Shown: piece by piece, positions 37,139 through 47,584 of the stretch
How the letters are laid out: each line of letters opens with the position of its first letter
How positions within the stretch are numbered: position 1 is the first letter of the stretch
Origin: Variovorax sp. PBS-H4
Lineage (GTDB): Bacteria; Pseudomonadota; Gammaproteobacteria; Burkholderiales; Burkholderiaceae_C
DNA length: 64,000 bases
Assembly (NCBI RefSeq): GCF_901827205.1
Contig: NZ_LR594675.1
Span: forward strand, 5,574,001 to 5,638,000
Direction of reading: 5' to 3'
Notes under the pieces: model-generated
Database searches by the model: none
What the model was told of the DNA's origin: nothing
What the model saw: only the letters and a program-made list of their open reading frames with translations
Made by a program: the position numbers and the translations under genes

Positions 37139-37336
37139 ATGCACATCCCCGACACCGATACTTCCGAATACGCGGCGCTGATCGAGTTCGCCGCCACCTC
37201 CGGTCGGTCGCGCATCCATCCCAACGTCGAGAAGAATGCCGGCCAGCTCATCGCCCGTTTCTGGTCGACTCGCGCTCGAGCCATGACCGAGGCGCTGGCC
37301 GCAGTGGCCAAGGCCGCGACCGAGCGTCGCAGCTGA
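37139..37336 (+). CDS. Small hypothetical protein
   Basis: A 65-residue frame, MHIPDTDTSEYAALIEFAAT to AKAATERRS. It has no signal peptide or membrane helix. A predicted amphipathic helix covers ARFWSTRARAMTEALAAVAKAA. It sits alone between the AraC gene and the convergent HAD phosphatase gene. AGGA lies upstream but not at an ideal distance. No family is recognised. Confidence 0.5.
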   Translation: MHIPDTDTSEYAALIEFAATSGRSRIHPNVEKNAGQLIARFWSTRARAMTEALAAVAKAATERRS

Positions 37337-37367
37337 CTCTTCTTTTCCGCTGCCCGCGCCTGCGGCC

Positions 37368-38069
37368 TCAGACCGAAGCGCCCCGCCATGTCGCCAGCAA
37401 GGCAGGCAGTTCTGCCATGTCGCTGAACACATGCGCCACGCCGGTTGCACGCAGCGCCTCCGGGCCGCTGTGGCCCAGGTCGGAGGGGCTGTAGCCGAAC
37501 ACGGTGGCGCCCGCCGCGACGCCGGCGGTGGCACCGGTCACCGTGTCCTCGACCACCGCGCAGCGCGCCGGTTCCACGCCCAGCGCCGCGGCTGCCGCCA
37601 GGTAAACGTCGGGCGCCGGCTTGGAGCGCGGCGTCTCGTGGCCGCTGAAGATGCGGCCCTCGAAAGCGTCCAGCAGGCCGATCTTCTCCAGCTGTAGCCG
37701 GACCTTGTGCCGGTCCGCGCCCGAGGCGCAGGCAATGCGGCCGGCGGTGCTCGCGTGCAGGCTGCGCACGGCAGACGGCGCCCCGGCGATCTCGACCAGG
37801 TCGCGGTCCAGCGCCTCGTTGCGTCTCGCCCGGAACTCGGCCAGCCAGTCGGGCGTGACGGTGAAACCGGTCATGGCCTCGATCAGCGGAGCCTCGTCCT
37901 TCACGGCTTTGCCGGTAAAGATGCGCATCGCCTCCGCAACCGTGAGCTTCCAGCCGAGCTCGCCGAGCATTTCGGCGAGCACGCGGTTGGTGATGGGTTC
38001 GGAGTCGACGAGCACGCCGTCGCAGTCGAAGAGGACGGCGTCGAAGGGAAAGGAAGGCAAGGAAGGCAT
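37368..38069 (-). CDS. HAD-IA phosphatase (phosphoglycolate phosphatase / beta-phosphoglucomutase-like)
   Basis: A 233-residue HAD subfamily IA hydrolase. Motif I is FDCDGVLVDSEP, with a helical cap after it. Motif II is ACASGADRHKV, motif III the Lys in RSKPAPDVYL, and motif IV VVEDTVTGATAG. These are the hallmarks of sugar-phosphate phosphatases such as YfbT or phosphoglycolate phosphatase. The substrate is not readable. The gene is downstream of thiC on the same strand, with a dispersed repeat in between. Confidence 0.85.
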   Translation of the reverse strand: MPSLPSFPFDAVLFDCDGVLVDSEPITNRVLAEMLGELGWKLTVAEAMRIFTGKAVKDEAPLIEAMTGFTVTPDWLAEFRARRNEALDRDLVEIAGAPSAVRSLHASTAGRIACASGADRHKVRLQLEKIGLLDAFEGRIFSGHETPRSKPAPDVYLAAAAALGVEPARCAVVEDTVTGATAGVAAGATVFGYSPSDLGHSGPEALRATGVAHVFSDMAELPALLATWRGASV

Positions 38070-38088
38070 GGGGCGATCGTAAGCAATA

Positions 38089-38150
38089 CGCCCCCACGCT
38101 CGGCCACTGTGTACTCGCCGCCCCCGAGGGAGGCTGCCTTGGGGCGGCCC
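38089..38150 (+). repeat. Dispersed repeat family A
   Basis: CGCCCCCACGCTCGGCC to CCTTGGGGCGGCCC, with the centre CCGCCCCCGAGGGAGG. It lies in the 115-nt gap between thiC and the HAD phosphatase gene. Confidence 0.75.
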
Positions 38151-38184
38151 GGCGCCGGCCGGATCGCCCCCGTGCGGCCCGGCT

Positions 38185-40068
<1,884 letters not shown>

Positions 40069-40159
40069 GCGGGGCACTCCTTCGGGTGGATGGGGTGCTC
40101 CGCGATCGCTCCAGAATCGGCTCGGCGGAAATGAAGTTGTCCGTGGCCGGGGAGTCGCA

Positions 40160-40248
40160 GCTCTTCTTACGCTGGTATGAACCAGTTCAAGTTCGCGGGT
40201 TCGGCCGCTTGGCCATCTCAGCACGCATCGCGCGTACACCCCGGAGCG
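40160..40248 (-). promoter_or_regulatory. TPP riboswitch (THI element) of thiC
   Basis: The minus strand reads CGGGGTGT, then GTGCTGAGAT, then ACCCGCGAACTTGAACTGG, then TACCAGCGTAAGAAG. These are the conserved TPP aptamer blocks (CUGAGA, ACCCG-GAAC-UGA, CUGG...CCAGCGUAGGRA) in the correct order. A GCTC/GAGC closing stem joins the ends. TPP binding is known to switch thiC off. Confidence 0.95.
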
Positions 40249-40254
40249 GAACCG

Positions 40255-40284
40255 ATTCTAGGCCCGGTGCGCAAGAAGCATCAA
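40255..40284 (-). promoter_or_regulatory. Predicted thiC promoter
   Basis: TTGATG (40279-40284) and TAGAAT (40255-40260) on the minus strand, 18 bp apart. Transcription would start about 40248, the first base of the riboswitch. The -35 overlaps the stop codon of the upstream DedA-rhodanese gene. Confidence 0.6.
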
Positions 40285-41255
40285 GCCGGATGTGCGGCGA
40301 CATCCGCATCGACGTCGAGCGGGGCCGGCTCCGAGGCCAGCGCCTCGGCAGCGGCCCAGGCCGCGATGCCGCCGGCGAGCACGCGCACGCGCGGCAGGCC
40401 AGCCTTCGCCAAAAGTCGCGCAGCGGCAATGGCGGTCTCGTCGTTCGGGCAGTCGCAGAACACCACCACCTCGCGCGCGGCCCGGAATTCGGGCAGGCGG
40501 TCCGTCAACTCGCGGTACGTGATGCCGACGGCGCCAGGCACGGACCGGTCATCGATCCTGCGCGATTCGGGGGAACGCAGGTCGACGATCATGAGGCGCG
40601 CGCTGGCGGCGACCGCCTCGCGCAGCGCACTGACTTCGACGTGCACGATGTCGTCGGCCCGCCGCGTGATGCGGCGCTCGCGATACCGCCAGGCAACGAA
40701 GATGGCCAGCAGCAGTGTGCCTACCAGCGTCGCCGTGAGGCCGACGCTCGACATCACCGCCAGCACGTCCTGGATCGCGGCATGGAACAGCCCGCCGAGT
40801 GCCAGGAAGCCCAACGCCCAGATCAGCGCCGCCAGCGTTTCGAAGGCCAGGAACCGCGCGTTCGACATGCCCAGGGCGCCGGCCATCGGCGGCGCCACCA
40901 CCGACACGCCGGGCACGAACTTGGCCGCGATCAGCGACAGACCGCCCCAGCGGCCCAGAATGGACTCGCTGCGCCGCACACAGTTGTCGGCCGACAGCGA
41001 GACGCGGCACAGCAAGCGCATCACGCGGTAGCCCCAGCGCCGCCCGGCCAGGAACCACGCGCCGTCGCCGAGGATGTTCCCCAGCACGGCGGCAAGCAAC
41101 ACGGCCATGAAGGACAGTTGCCCGTCAACGGCGAGCCCGCCAGCCACGACGAGAAAGGGCGCGGCCGGCACGGGCGCGCCCAGGCGGGTCGCCAGCGTGG
41201 CGAGGAAGACCACGGCGGCGCCCTGCGCGGAGAGAAGAGCGATGAAGTCGTTCAT
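40281..41255 (-). CDS. DedA-family membrane protein fused to a rhodanese domain
   Basis: A 324-residue fusion. Residues 1-200 form a DedA/SNARE-associated membrane unit (LGNILGDGAWFLAGRRWG, AKFVPGVSVVAPPMAGALGM, several helices). A basic linker RYRERRITRRADD leads to a cytosolic rhodanese domain (about 208-305) with VDLRSPESR and active-site loop VVFCDCPNDETA. DedA proteins act in membrane lipid and proton-motive-force homeostasis. Rhodanese domains carry sulfane sulfur on Cys. The joint role is unknown. It follows the DUF3047 gene by 2 nt. Confidence 0.88.
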   Translation of the reverse strand: MNDFIALLSAQGAAVVFLATLATRLGAPVPAAPFLVVAGGLAVDGQLSFMAVLLAAVLGNILGDGAWFLAGRRWGYRVMRLLCRVSLSADNCVRRSESILGRWGGLSLIAAKFVPGVSVVAPPMAGALGMSNARFLAFETLAALIWALGFLALGGLFHAAIQDVLAVMSSVGLTATLVGTLLLAIFVAWRYRERRITRRADDIVHVEVSALREAVAASARLMIVDLRSPESRRIDDRSVPGAVGITYRELTDRLPEFRAAREVVVFCDCPNDETAIAAARLLAKAGLPRVRVLAGGIAAWAAAEALASEPAPLDVDADVAAHPA

Positions 41256-41257
41256 CG

Positions 41258-42100
41258 CTATTCCGCCGTGCCGGCGCGCGCCGGCGGGAGTTGGACCCCG
41301 GCGCTGCGGGTGGTCGCGATGCTGCGCAGGTCGATGTCGGAGAAATAGGCCAGGCCATGGCCCTGGGTGTTGTCGGCGTCGGCCGAGACTGCAACCGCCA
41401 CCACGTCGGGCAACGCGTCTCCCGCTTCTTCGCCGAAGGCGCGCTTGTAGTCGGCGAGCAAGTTGCGGCGTTCGCTCACGAAGGCCGCCGGGTTGGCTGC
41501 CGCGCCGGACTCAAGCACCACCATGCGCATGCGCTGGGTAAAGGCGTTGACCAGCGCGGCGCCCTTGGCTTCCGTCTTGTCCCATACGTAGCAGAGCGCC
41601 TCGCTGGGCACCTCTTCGCCCGTGGTGCGGCGCGCCAGCGCGAGGCGGGTGCGCTCGCCGAAGGACAGGCGATCGGCGGGGAAGTCGAAGAAGACGCAGA
41701 GCTTGGCGGCGCCGTCATCGCCGGCGCGGGTGCGCAGGTTGGCGCCCTCGACGAAGGTGTCGACGCGCCAGCGCCAGGCCAGCGTGGTGGAGGAATTAAG
41801 CGACACGCGCGTGGCATGCACGAGGTTGCCGTAGGACTGGTCAGCCTCGACCTTCAGCACTTTCTGCGCGCCCTCCTGGACCACCTCGAAGCGGGTCGGC
41901 GCCTTGTTGGGCAGGCTGGTGAAGCGCCATGGCTGGGGCGCCTGGGCACTGCGCGCGGCAGAGAAGGGTGTCACCAGGACCTCGTCGGCATGGGCGGCCG
42001 GCGCAGCGAGCCACAGGGCGGCAACAGCGACAGTCGCAGCCGGCACCGCGCCGATCCAGCGGGATGCGGTCGAGATGATCGTGCTGTACTTCGTCGCCAT
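41258..42100 (-). CDS. DUF3047 exported protein
   Basis: A 280-residue protein with a signal peptide ending at AAHA-DE. The mature part matches DUF3047: PWRFTSLPNKAPTRFEV, LKVEADQSYGNLV, TLAWRWRVD and YFSDIDL near the C-terminus. The fold is probably a beta-sandwich in the periplasm. Function is unknown. The ATG at 42100 begins the signal peptide. Upstream in-frame codons do not add a plausible leader. It is coupled to the DedA-rhodanese gene. Confidence 0.85.
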   Translation of the reverse strand: MATKYSTIISTASRWIGAVPAATVAVAALWLAAPAAHADEVLVTPFSAARSAQAPQPWRFTSLPNKAPTRFEVVQEGAQKVLKVEADQSYGNLVHATRVSLNSSTTLAWRWRVDTFVEGANLRTRAGDDGAAKLCVFFDFPADRLSFGERTRLALARRTTGEEVPSEALCYVWDKTEAKGAALVNAFTQRMRMVVLESGAAANPAAFVSERRNLLADYKRAFGEEAGDALPDVVAVAVSADADNTQGHGLAYFSDIDLRSIATTRSAGVQLPPARAGTAE

Positions 42101-42232
42101 GGTGTCCTCAAGGGTGGGTCTGCGTTGTGCGGTCTGCGGTCTGAGCGTGAGGAGAGTGTGGGGGCAGGAGCGCCAGGGATAAAGTAGCCAAAAGGAATCG
42201 GACTGTCGCCGAATCGCGCACAATGCGCAGCC

Positions 42233-42253
42233 TTGCTACCAAATATGTAGCAA
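42233..42253. repeat. TTGCTAC-N7-GTAGCAA inverted repeat
   Basis: A perfect 7-bp inverted repeat with a 7-nt AT-rich spacer (CAAATAT), unusual in this GC-rich setting. It lies in the gap between the ychJ-like gene and the DUF3047 gene. It could be an operator or one of the AT-rich palindromes scattered in Comamonadaceae genomes. Confidence 0.6.
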
Positions 42254-42304
42254 GCAATGCCCACCGCATGGGGGCACCCCGTCATTGTCCAGTGCAGGAA
42301 CGAT

Positions 42305-42733
42305 TCAGCGCATCATTCCATCGAGGTAGTACCAACGGAGGAGATCGCCCTCGCCCTTCTCTCGCACGAAGCGGCTGCGCTCCGCGATTCGGGTGGCCGC
42401 GCCCGAGCGGTTGCGCTGGCGGGCCACGAACTCGACCTCGGCATGGTCGGAATCGCGCTCGACATGGCCACGTACCTCCAGGCCCAGCCATCTGACGCCG
42501 GGCTCGAAGTCGAGTCGATCCGGGCGGTGCGAGGGATGCCAGGTCGCCAGCAGGTAATCGGCCCGCTCGCGCACGAAGGCGGTGTAGCGCGAGCGCATCA
42601 GGGATTCGGCGTCCGGCGCGGGCGTCTGCGTGAAATGGTCCAGGTAGCGGCCGCAGCATTCGGTGTACGGCAGCACGGTGCCGCGGCGGTCTTGGCCGCC
42701 GCAGGGGCAGGGATCGGGCTCGGGTCTGGGCAT
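42305..42733 (-). CDS. YchJ-family (UPF0225) protein with SEC-C-like zinc motif
   Basis: A 142-residue protein. The N-terminal metal site is PCPCGG plus ECCGRY, followed by the YchJ core (LMRSRYTAFVRERADYLLATWHPS, WLGLEV, VEFVAR, SRFVREKG). Members bind zinc through SEC-C type motifs, and their role is unknown. The start at ATG 42733 (MPRPEPDPCPC) puts the zinc motif at the usual distance from the N-terminus. Confidence 0.88.
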   Translation of the reverse strand: MPRPEPDPCPCGGQDRRGTVLPYTECCGRYLDHFTQTPAPDAESLMRSRYTAFVRERADYLLATWHPSHRPDRLDFEPGVRWLGLEVRGHVERDSDHAEVEFVARQRNRSGAATRIAERSRFVREKGEGDLLRWYYLDGMMR

Positions 42734-42807
42734 GAGGGAGCGTAGGTCCAGGCATTCTGCAAGTCCCGGGGCCCGGCGCTGGAAGCGCGGGGGCCGGAAC
42801 GCGCGCA

Positions 42808-44331
42808 CTACTTGGCAGGTGCAGGCAACCGCCCCAGCACACCCTCCACAGCCAGACCCACCGCCAGCAGCCGGCGATCGCTGCCCGCTGGCCCGTCGAG
42901 CTCCAGTCCCACAGGCAGATTGCTGGTGGCGCCCAGCCCGGCAGGCAACTGCAGCCCCGGAATGCCGGCGTTGCTGCCTGGGTCGGTGTTCTGGATCAGG
43001 AGGCCGAAGTTCTCGATGCTGCTGGACTCGGGCGTGGCGGCCAGCGCGACGCGCGGCACGGTGGGAAAGACGAGCGCATCGAGCCGGTGCTCCTTGAAGG
43101 TATCGCGGTAGAGCTTCTGCAGCGCCGGCCGGGCTTTGCGCATCGCGTTGTCATAGGCCGGCTTCGCGTCGACCACTCCTTGTGCCGCCGGCAGCTTGCG
43201 CGGCAGCACCAGGCCTTCGAAGGTGCCCTTGACGTCCGGGCTCGCGATGCCGGCGGCCACCTGGCGGATGTCGACACCGGCGCGGTTTTTCTGCAGGTAG
43301 GCGCCGAGGTCGTCGTAGATCTCGTAGAGCGCGACCGGAAAGCTGACCGCTCCGTTGAGCTCGCTCAGCGCGGGCATCTCGACATCGACCAGTGTGACGC
43401 CGGCTTCGCGCAGCTTGCCGAGCGCCGCCTCCGTGGCGGTGCGGGTGTCTTCGTCGAGGTTGGCGTAGAACGCCTTCGCCACGCCCAGCCGGACACGCTT
43501 GAGGTCCGCCGGCACCACCGGCGCGCCGCCGGCAATGACGCCGTCCAACAGCGCCAGGTCGGCCACCGAGAGTGCCATCGGCCCGGCCGTGTCGCGCGTA
43601 TGCGAGATCGGCACCATGCCCTGCTGCGAATAGCGCCCCACAGTAGGACGCAGCGCGGCGCAGCCATTGAAGGCGCACGGAATGCGCACCGAACCACCGG
43701 TGTCGGTGCCCAGCGCGGCAGGCACCATGCGCGCGCCAAGCGCCGCGCCATTGCCCGACGAGGAACCGCCTGCGATGCGCGTTGCGTCATAGGCATTGCG
43801 CACGCCGACATCGGGCCCGGTCTGGAAGGCCGGGTTGTAGCCGGTCACGCCGAAGGCCAGCTCGTGCATGTGGGTCTTGCCCAGCACCACGGCACCGGCA
43901 GCGCGCAGCTTCGCGACCACCGGCGCATCGGCCTTGGCGACAAAGCCCTTGAGCGCAGGGGTGCCCGCGCTGGCCGGCAGGCCCTGGACCTGGATGTTGT
44001 CCTTGATCGCGACCGGCAGCCCGCCCAGCGGCTTGCAGCGGCCGCCACTGCGGCGCGCCGCGTCGGCAGCCCTCGCGGCCTGGAGCGCGCCTGTCTCGTC
44101 CAAGGTGATGAAAGCGTTGAGTTGCGGCTTGACCTTGGCCTGGGCGAGGTAGGCCGTCACCAATTGCTCGCTGGTCAGCGAGCCCGCGCACAGGCGCTGT
44201 GCGGCTTCGCTGGCGGTCAGCGTGGCGAGGTCCGGCGGCGCACCCTGCGCGCCCGCCGATGAAGCGAGGGCTGCAGCGCACAGCGCGAGCGCAATGGCGC
44301 GGAAGGACGATGTGCGGCAATCGATGAACAT
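42808..44331 (-). CDS. Exported amidase-signature hydrolase
   Basis: A 507-residue amidase-signature enzyme. The catalytic triad is Lys110 (PVAIKDN), the cis-Ser in GGSSSGNGAALG and nucleophile Ser214 (DTGGSVRIP). An N-terminal signal peptide (ALALCAAALASSAGAQG) points to the periplasm, which is unusual for this mostly cytosolic family. Close relatives are labelled indoleacetamide or mandelamide hydrolase. The true amide substrate is unknown. It is monocistronic or loosely linked to the downstream genes. Confidence 0.87.
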   Translation of the reverse strand: MFIDCRTSSFRAIALALCAAALASSAGAQGAPPDLATLTASEAAQRLCAGSLTSEQLVTAYLAQAKVKPQLNAFITLDETGALQAARAADAARRSGGRCKPLGGLPVAIKDNIQVQGLPASAGTPALKGFVAKADAPVVAKLRAAGAVVLGKTHMHELAFGVTGYNPAFQTGPDVGVRNAYDATRIAGGSSSGNGAALGARMVPAALGTDTGGSVRIPCAFNGCAALRPTVGRYSQQGMVPISHTRDTAGPMALSVADLALLDGVIAGGAPVVPADLKRVRLGVAKAFYANLDEDTRTATEAALGKLREAGVTLVDVEMPALSELNGAVSFPVALYEIYDDLGAYLQKNRAGVDIRQVAAGIASPDVKGTFEGLVLPRKLPAAQGVVDAKPAYDNAMRKARPALQKLYRDTFKEHRLDALVFPTVPRVALAATPESSSIENFGLLIQNTDPGSNAGIPGLQLPAGLGATSNLPVGLELDGPAGSDRRLLAVGLAVEGVLGRLPAPAK

Positions 44332-44427
44332 GGCAGCGCCTCCGTGAAACGAAGGCCCGATGGTGCCCCGTCGCGTCGCGCTTGTCTGTCATCCGTCTCG
44401 ATGACGGCAGCCAGCCGCAACGGCGAT

Positions 44428-45558
44428 TCAGGCCAGCGCTCGCTGGATCAGCAGCTTCTGGATGTCCGACGTGCCTTCGTAGATCTGGCACACGCGCACG
44501 TCTCGGTAGATCCGCTCCAGCGGAAAGTCGTTGACGTAGCCATAGCCGCCCAGCGTCTGAAGGGCTGCGCTGCAGACACGCTCGGCCATTTCGCTGGCGA
44601 ACAGCTTGGCCATCGCGGCCTCCTTCAGGCAGGGCAGGCCGGCATCGCGCAGGCTGGCCGCATGCCAGATCAGCTGGCGCGCCGCCTCTAGCTGCGTCGC
44701 ACAGTCTGCAAGCCTGAAGCCCACGGCCTGCTGTTCGAAGATGGGGCCACCGAAGGCTTGGCGCTCCTTGGCGTAGGCAAGGGCGACCTCGAATGCACTT
44801 CGCGCCATGCCCACGCTCTGCGCCGCGATGCCGATGCGCCCACCCTCGAGCGCGCTGAGGGCGATCTTGTAGCCCTCGCCTTCCTGGCCGATCAGGTTCT
44901 CGGGCGGAACGCGGCAGCCATCGAAGTTGACCTGCGCGGTGTCGCTCGAATGCTGGCCGAGCTTGTCCTCCAGCCGCGCCGCGGTGTAGCCGGGCGCGTC
45001 GGTGGGCACGATGAAGGCGCTCATCCCGCGCTTGCCCGCACCCTTGTCGGTGACGGCGATCACGATCGCGACCTGGCCGTTCTTGCCGCTGGTGATGAAC
45101 TGCTTGACGCCGTCGATCACCCAGCCGTCCGCGTCCTTGCGCGCGGTGGTGCGCAGCGAGGAAGCATCGCTGCCGGCCTGCGGCTCGGTCAGGCAGAAGG
45201 CGCCGAGCATCCGGCCCTGGGCCAGCGGCTGCAGCCACTTCTTTTTCTGCGCCGCGTTGCCGTAGCGCATGAGGATGGCATTGACCGGGCAGTTGGTGAC
45301 GCTGATGGCGGTGCTGGTGCCGCCATCGCCTGCTGCGATCTCCTCCAGCACGAGGGCGAGCGTCAGGTAGTCGAGGCCGGCGCCGCCGTCGTCTTCGGGC
45401 ACGCAGATGCCGTAGGCGCCCAGTGCCGCAAGGCCGGCGTGGGCTTCCTTCGGAAAGAGGTGCTCGCGGTCCCAGCGTGGCGCGTTGGGCCAGAGCTCGG
45501 CCTGGGCGAAGGTGCGCACCGCGTCGCGGATCGCTTCCTGGTCGGGAGTCAGCAGCAT
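44428..45558 (-). CDS. Acyl-CoA dehydrogenase (short-chain type)
   Basis: A 376-residue FAD enzyme. Flavin-binding stretches FCLTEPQAGSDAS and QFITSGKNGQVAIV are present, and the catalytic base is the glutamate of IYEGTSDIQ near the C-terminus, as in butyryl/short-chain enzymes and unlike LiuA. It oxidises an acyl-CoA to the 2-enoyl-CoA with ETF as acceptor. It lies 18 nt after the glucarpidase-like gene, so the two may be co-transcribed. The chain specificity is unproven. Confidence 0.9.
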   Translation of the reverse strand: MLLTPDQEAIRDAVRTFAQAELWPNAPRWDREHLFPKEAHAGLAALGAYGICVPEDDGGAGLDYLTLALVLEEIAAGDGGTSTAISVTNCPVNAILMRYGNAAQKKKWLQPLAQGRMLGAFCLTEPQAGSDASSLRTTARKDADGWVIDGVKQFITSGKNGQVAIVIAVTDKGAGKRGMSAFIVPTDAPGYTAARLEDKLGQHSSDTAQVNFDGCRVPPENLIGQEGEGYKIALSALEGGRIGIAAQSVGMARSAFEVALAYAKERQAFGGPIFEQQAVGFRLADCATQLEAARQLIWHAASLRDAGLPCLKEAAMAKLFASEMAERVCSAALQTLGGYGYVNDFPLERIYRDVRVCQIYEGTSDIQKLLIQRALA

Positions 45559-45576
45559 GGGGCTCCTTGCCGGTAG

Positions 45577-46824
45577 TTATTTCGACGCGCCGAGGTCCAT
45601 GATCAGCTTGCTGGCCATGTACAGGCGGCGCGGGATGGCGTCGATCATCACGTACTCGGCCGAATCGCTGTGGTAGCCGAAGCCGGGCAGCCCCAGGCTC
45701 TCGATCACCGGCTTGCCCGAGAGCGCGGCATAGGCGGCATCGGTGCCGCCGCCGGTGCGCTCCTCGATGCCCAGCGTGCCGCCGGCCTCCTTGTAGTAGG
45801 CAACCGCCTTGTCCACCAGCTTCTTGCCGCCTTCGCCCGCATTGAATGCCGGTCGTCCACGGGTGACCAGCACCTTGACCTCCGCATCCTTGAGCTTCTT
45901 CTTCTGGGCGCGTTCTTCCAGCGTCTTCATCGCCGCCTCGAAGTCTTCGTTGCGTGCATAGCGCACGTCGGCGTTCAGGCTCGCGCTGTCAGGGATGATG
46001 TTGGACACGGCGCCTGCCTTGGCGATGGTCCAGTTGAAGCGCAACTGCTTGGACTTGTCGTCGAGGTCCAGGGTGCGCAGCACCAGGTCGGAAGCCTCGA
46101 CCAGGGCGTTGACGCCGAGTTCGGGGGCCGCGCCGGCGTGCGATGCCTTGCCCTTGATGTTGACCTGCACATAGGCGATGCCCGAGGTGCCCAGCGACAA
46201 CTTCTCGGACTCGGCGCCGGTGGGCTCGAAGGACAGCACGTAGTCGCTGGCTTTCGCCTCTTCCTGGATCAGGTCGCGCGAACCGAAGGAACCTTTTTCC
46301 TCGTCGGTGTTGAACAGCACGGTGATCGTGCCGAAATCCTCGAAGCCCCGTGCCTTCAGGAGCTTGAGCGTGTGCAGGATCACCGCGTTGCCGCCCTTGT
46401 CGTCGGCGATGCCCGGGCCGTAGGCCTTGTTGCCTTCGACGCGGAACGGCGCCTTGGCCAGGATGCCCTTCAGGTACACGGTGTCCATGTGCGACAACAG
46501 CAGGATGTTCTTGCCGCCCTTGCCCTTGAGCTTGCCGACGATGTTGTCGCCCACGACGATGCCGGCCGACTTGCTGCGCGTGACGGTGAAGCCCAGGGTC
46601 TTGAGCTCGTCCTCCAGCATCTTGCCGGCTGCAGCCAAGCCTTCGGCATCGCCGGTGCCGGTCTCGATGTTGACCAGCCGCTCCAGCGTCTTGACAACCG
46701 CAGGCTGCTCGGCGGCGGCGGCACTGAACAGGCCGTCGTCGCGCCCCTGGCTCCAGGCAGCCGGCGGGAGAAAAGCACAGGCGAGCAGCGCAGTGAGCGC
46801 ATGGCGATGAAAGGCCGATTGCAT
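45577..46824 (-). CDS. Carboxypeptidase G2-like (glucarpidase) M20 metallopeptidase
   Basis: A 415-residue exported zinc peptidase with a signal peptide ending near AAWSQ. It is colinear with carboxypeptidase G2 (glucarpidase), also 415 residues. The zinc ligands and base fall at the same numbers as in that enzyme: His112, Asp141, Glu175/Glu176, Glu200 and His385. From memory, long runs such as VNIETGTGDAEG and GTSGIAYVQVNI are shared. CPG2 removes C-terminal glutamate from folates and methotrexate in the periplasm. Folate/glutamate scavenging is therefore the likely role here. Confidence 0.9.
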   Translation of the reverse strand: MQSAFHRHALTALLACAFLPPAAWSQGRDDGLFSAAAAEQPAVVKTLERLVNIETGTGDAEGLAAAGKMLEDELKTLGFTVTRSKSAGIVVGDNIVGKLKGKGGKNILLLSHMDTVYLKGILAKAPFRVEGNKAYGPGIADDKGGNAVILHTLKLLKARGFEDFGTITVLFNTDEEKGSFGSRDLIQEEAKASDYVLSFEPTGAESEKLSLGTSGIAYVQVNIKGKASHAGAAPELGVNALVEASDLVLRTLDLDDKSKQLRFNWTIAKAGAVSNIIPDSASLNADVRYARNEDFEAAMKTLEERAQKKKLKDAEVKVLVTRGRPAFNAGEGGKKLVDKAVAYYKEAGGTLGIEERTGGGTDAAYAALSGKPVIESLGLPGFGYHSDSAEYVMIDAIPRRLYMASKLIMDLGASK

Positions 46825-46960
46825 GACGAAGGCTCGAAAAGTTGGGGAATGATTATTCTAGGGAGCGCTCTGGCTTGCCCGGCAGGCGCACGCCGTCGGC
46901 CACGAAATGTCACCGTGCGCCCCGAAAGCGGCCCAAAAGTGTCAGTGCCGGCGCGGTGAT

Positions 46961-47479
46961 TCAGGCCGCCAGCAAGGCAGCAGCGGCCTTGGCGATGGCG
47001 CGCGCGTTCAGCTGTGCCGCCGTGCGCAGCACGCCTTGCCAGTAGCGTTCGACGGCCTCGAGGCCGCCGGCCTTCTCCTGCTGCTCGAAAGGCATGCGAA
47101 GCGACCAGTCGCCAAGGCCCAGGAAATGAATGCGGAAGACCTCGCCATGAAACTCCGCGGTCTCTTCCGCGGTGACGTCGCGCATGATCAGCGGGCCCTT
47201 GTCGAACTGCAGGCCAAGGCTGTCGAGATAGCCGCAAGCCATGGCCAGCCGGATCTGCGTCAGCTCGCCGGCGTGCAGGCGTTGCGCCGTCTCCAGCCGC
47301 ACGCCCGGCACCGTTGCAAGCCGAAGCTCGGACGCGGAACCGCCGCCGATCTCGCCGGCGGCCCAGCATGCATAGTAGTAACCGTGATCGGCCAGGTAGC
47401 TGTAGACGGAGCCGACCCGCCCCTGGCCCAGCAGCAGGCGAAGCTTCCTGAACTGGGCCTGCGAGATCGGTGAGGGCAT
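46961..47479 (-). CDS. Conserved hypothetical cytosolic protein
   Basis: A 172-residue protein with no recognised domain. It is mixed alpha/beta, with the segment GSVYSYLADHGYYYACWAAG and a central IRLAMACGYLDSL, and no signal peptide or membrane helix. The ATG at 47479 has GGAG about eight bases upstream. A GTG at 47509 would add ten residues. It lies between the peptidase and thiolase genes on the same strand. No function is assigned. Confidence 0.65.
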   Translation of the reverse strand: MPSPISQAQFRKLRLLLGQGRVGSVYSYLADHGYYYACWAAGEIGGGSASELRLATVPGVRLETAQRLHAGELTQIRLAMACGYLDSLGLQFDKGPLIMRDVTAEETAEFHGEVFRIHFLGLGDWSLRMPFEQQEKAGGLEAVERYWQGVLRTAAQLNARAIAKAAAALLAA

Positions 47480-47584
47480 TGAAAGGGCTCCGTATTGAAA
47501 AGGTTGCACGCTGCGCGAAGACGATCATGGCCGACGCGCAGCGCCGTCGCGGCGCTGCAACTGCAGTTATCGTGCCGGCCGGCT

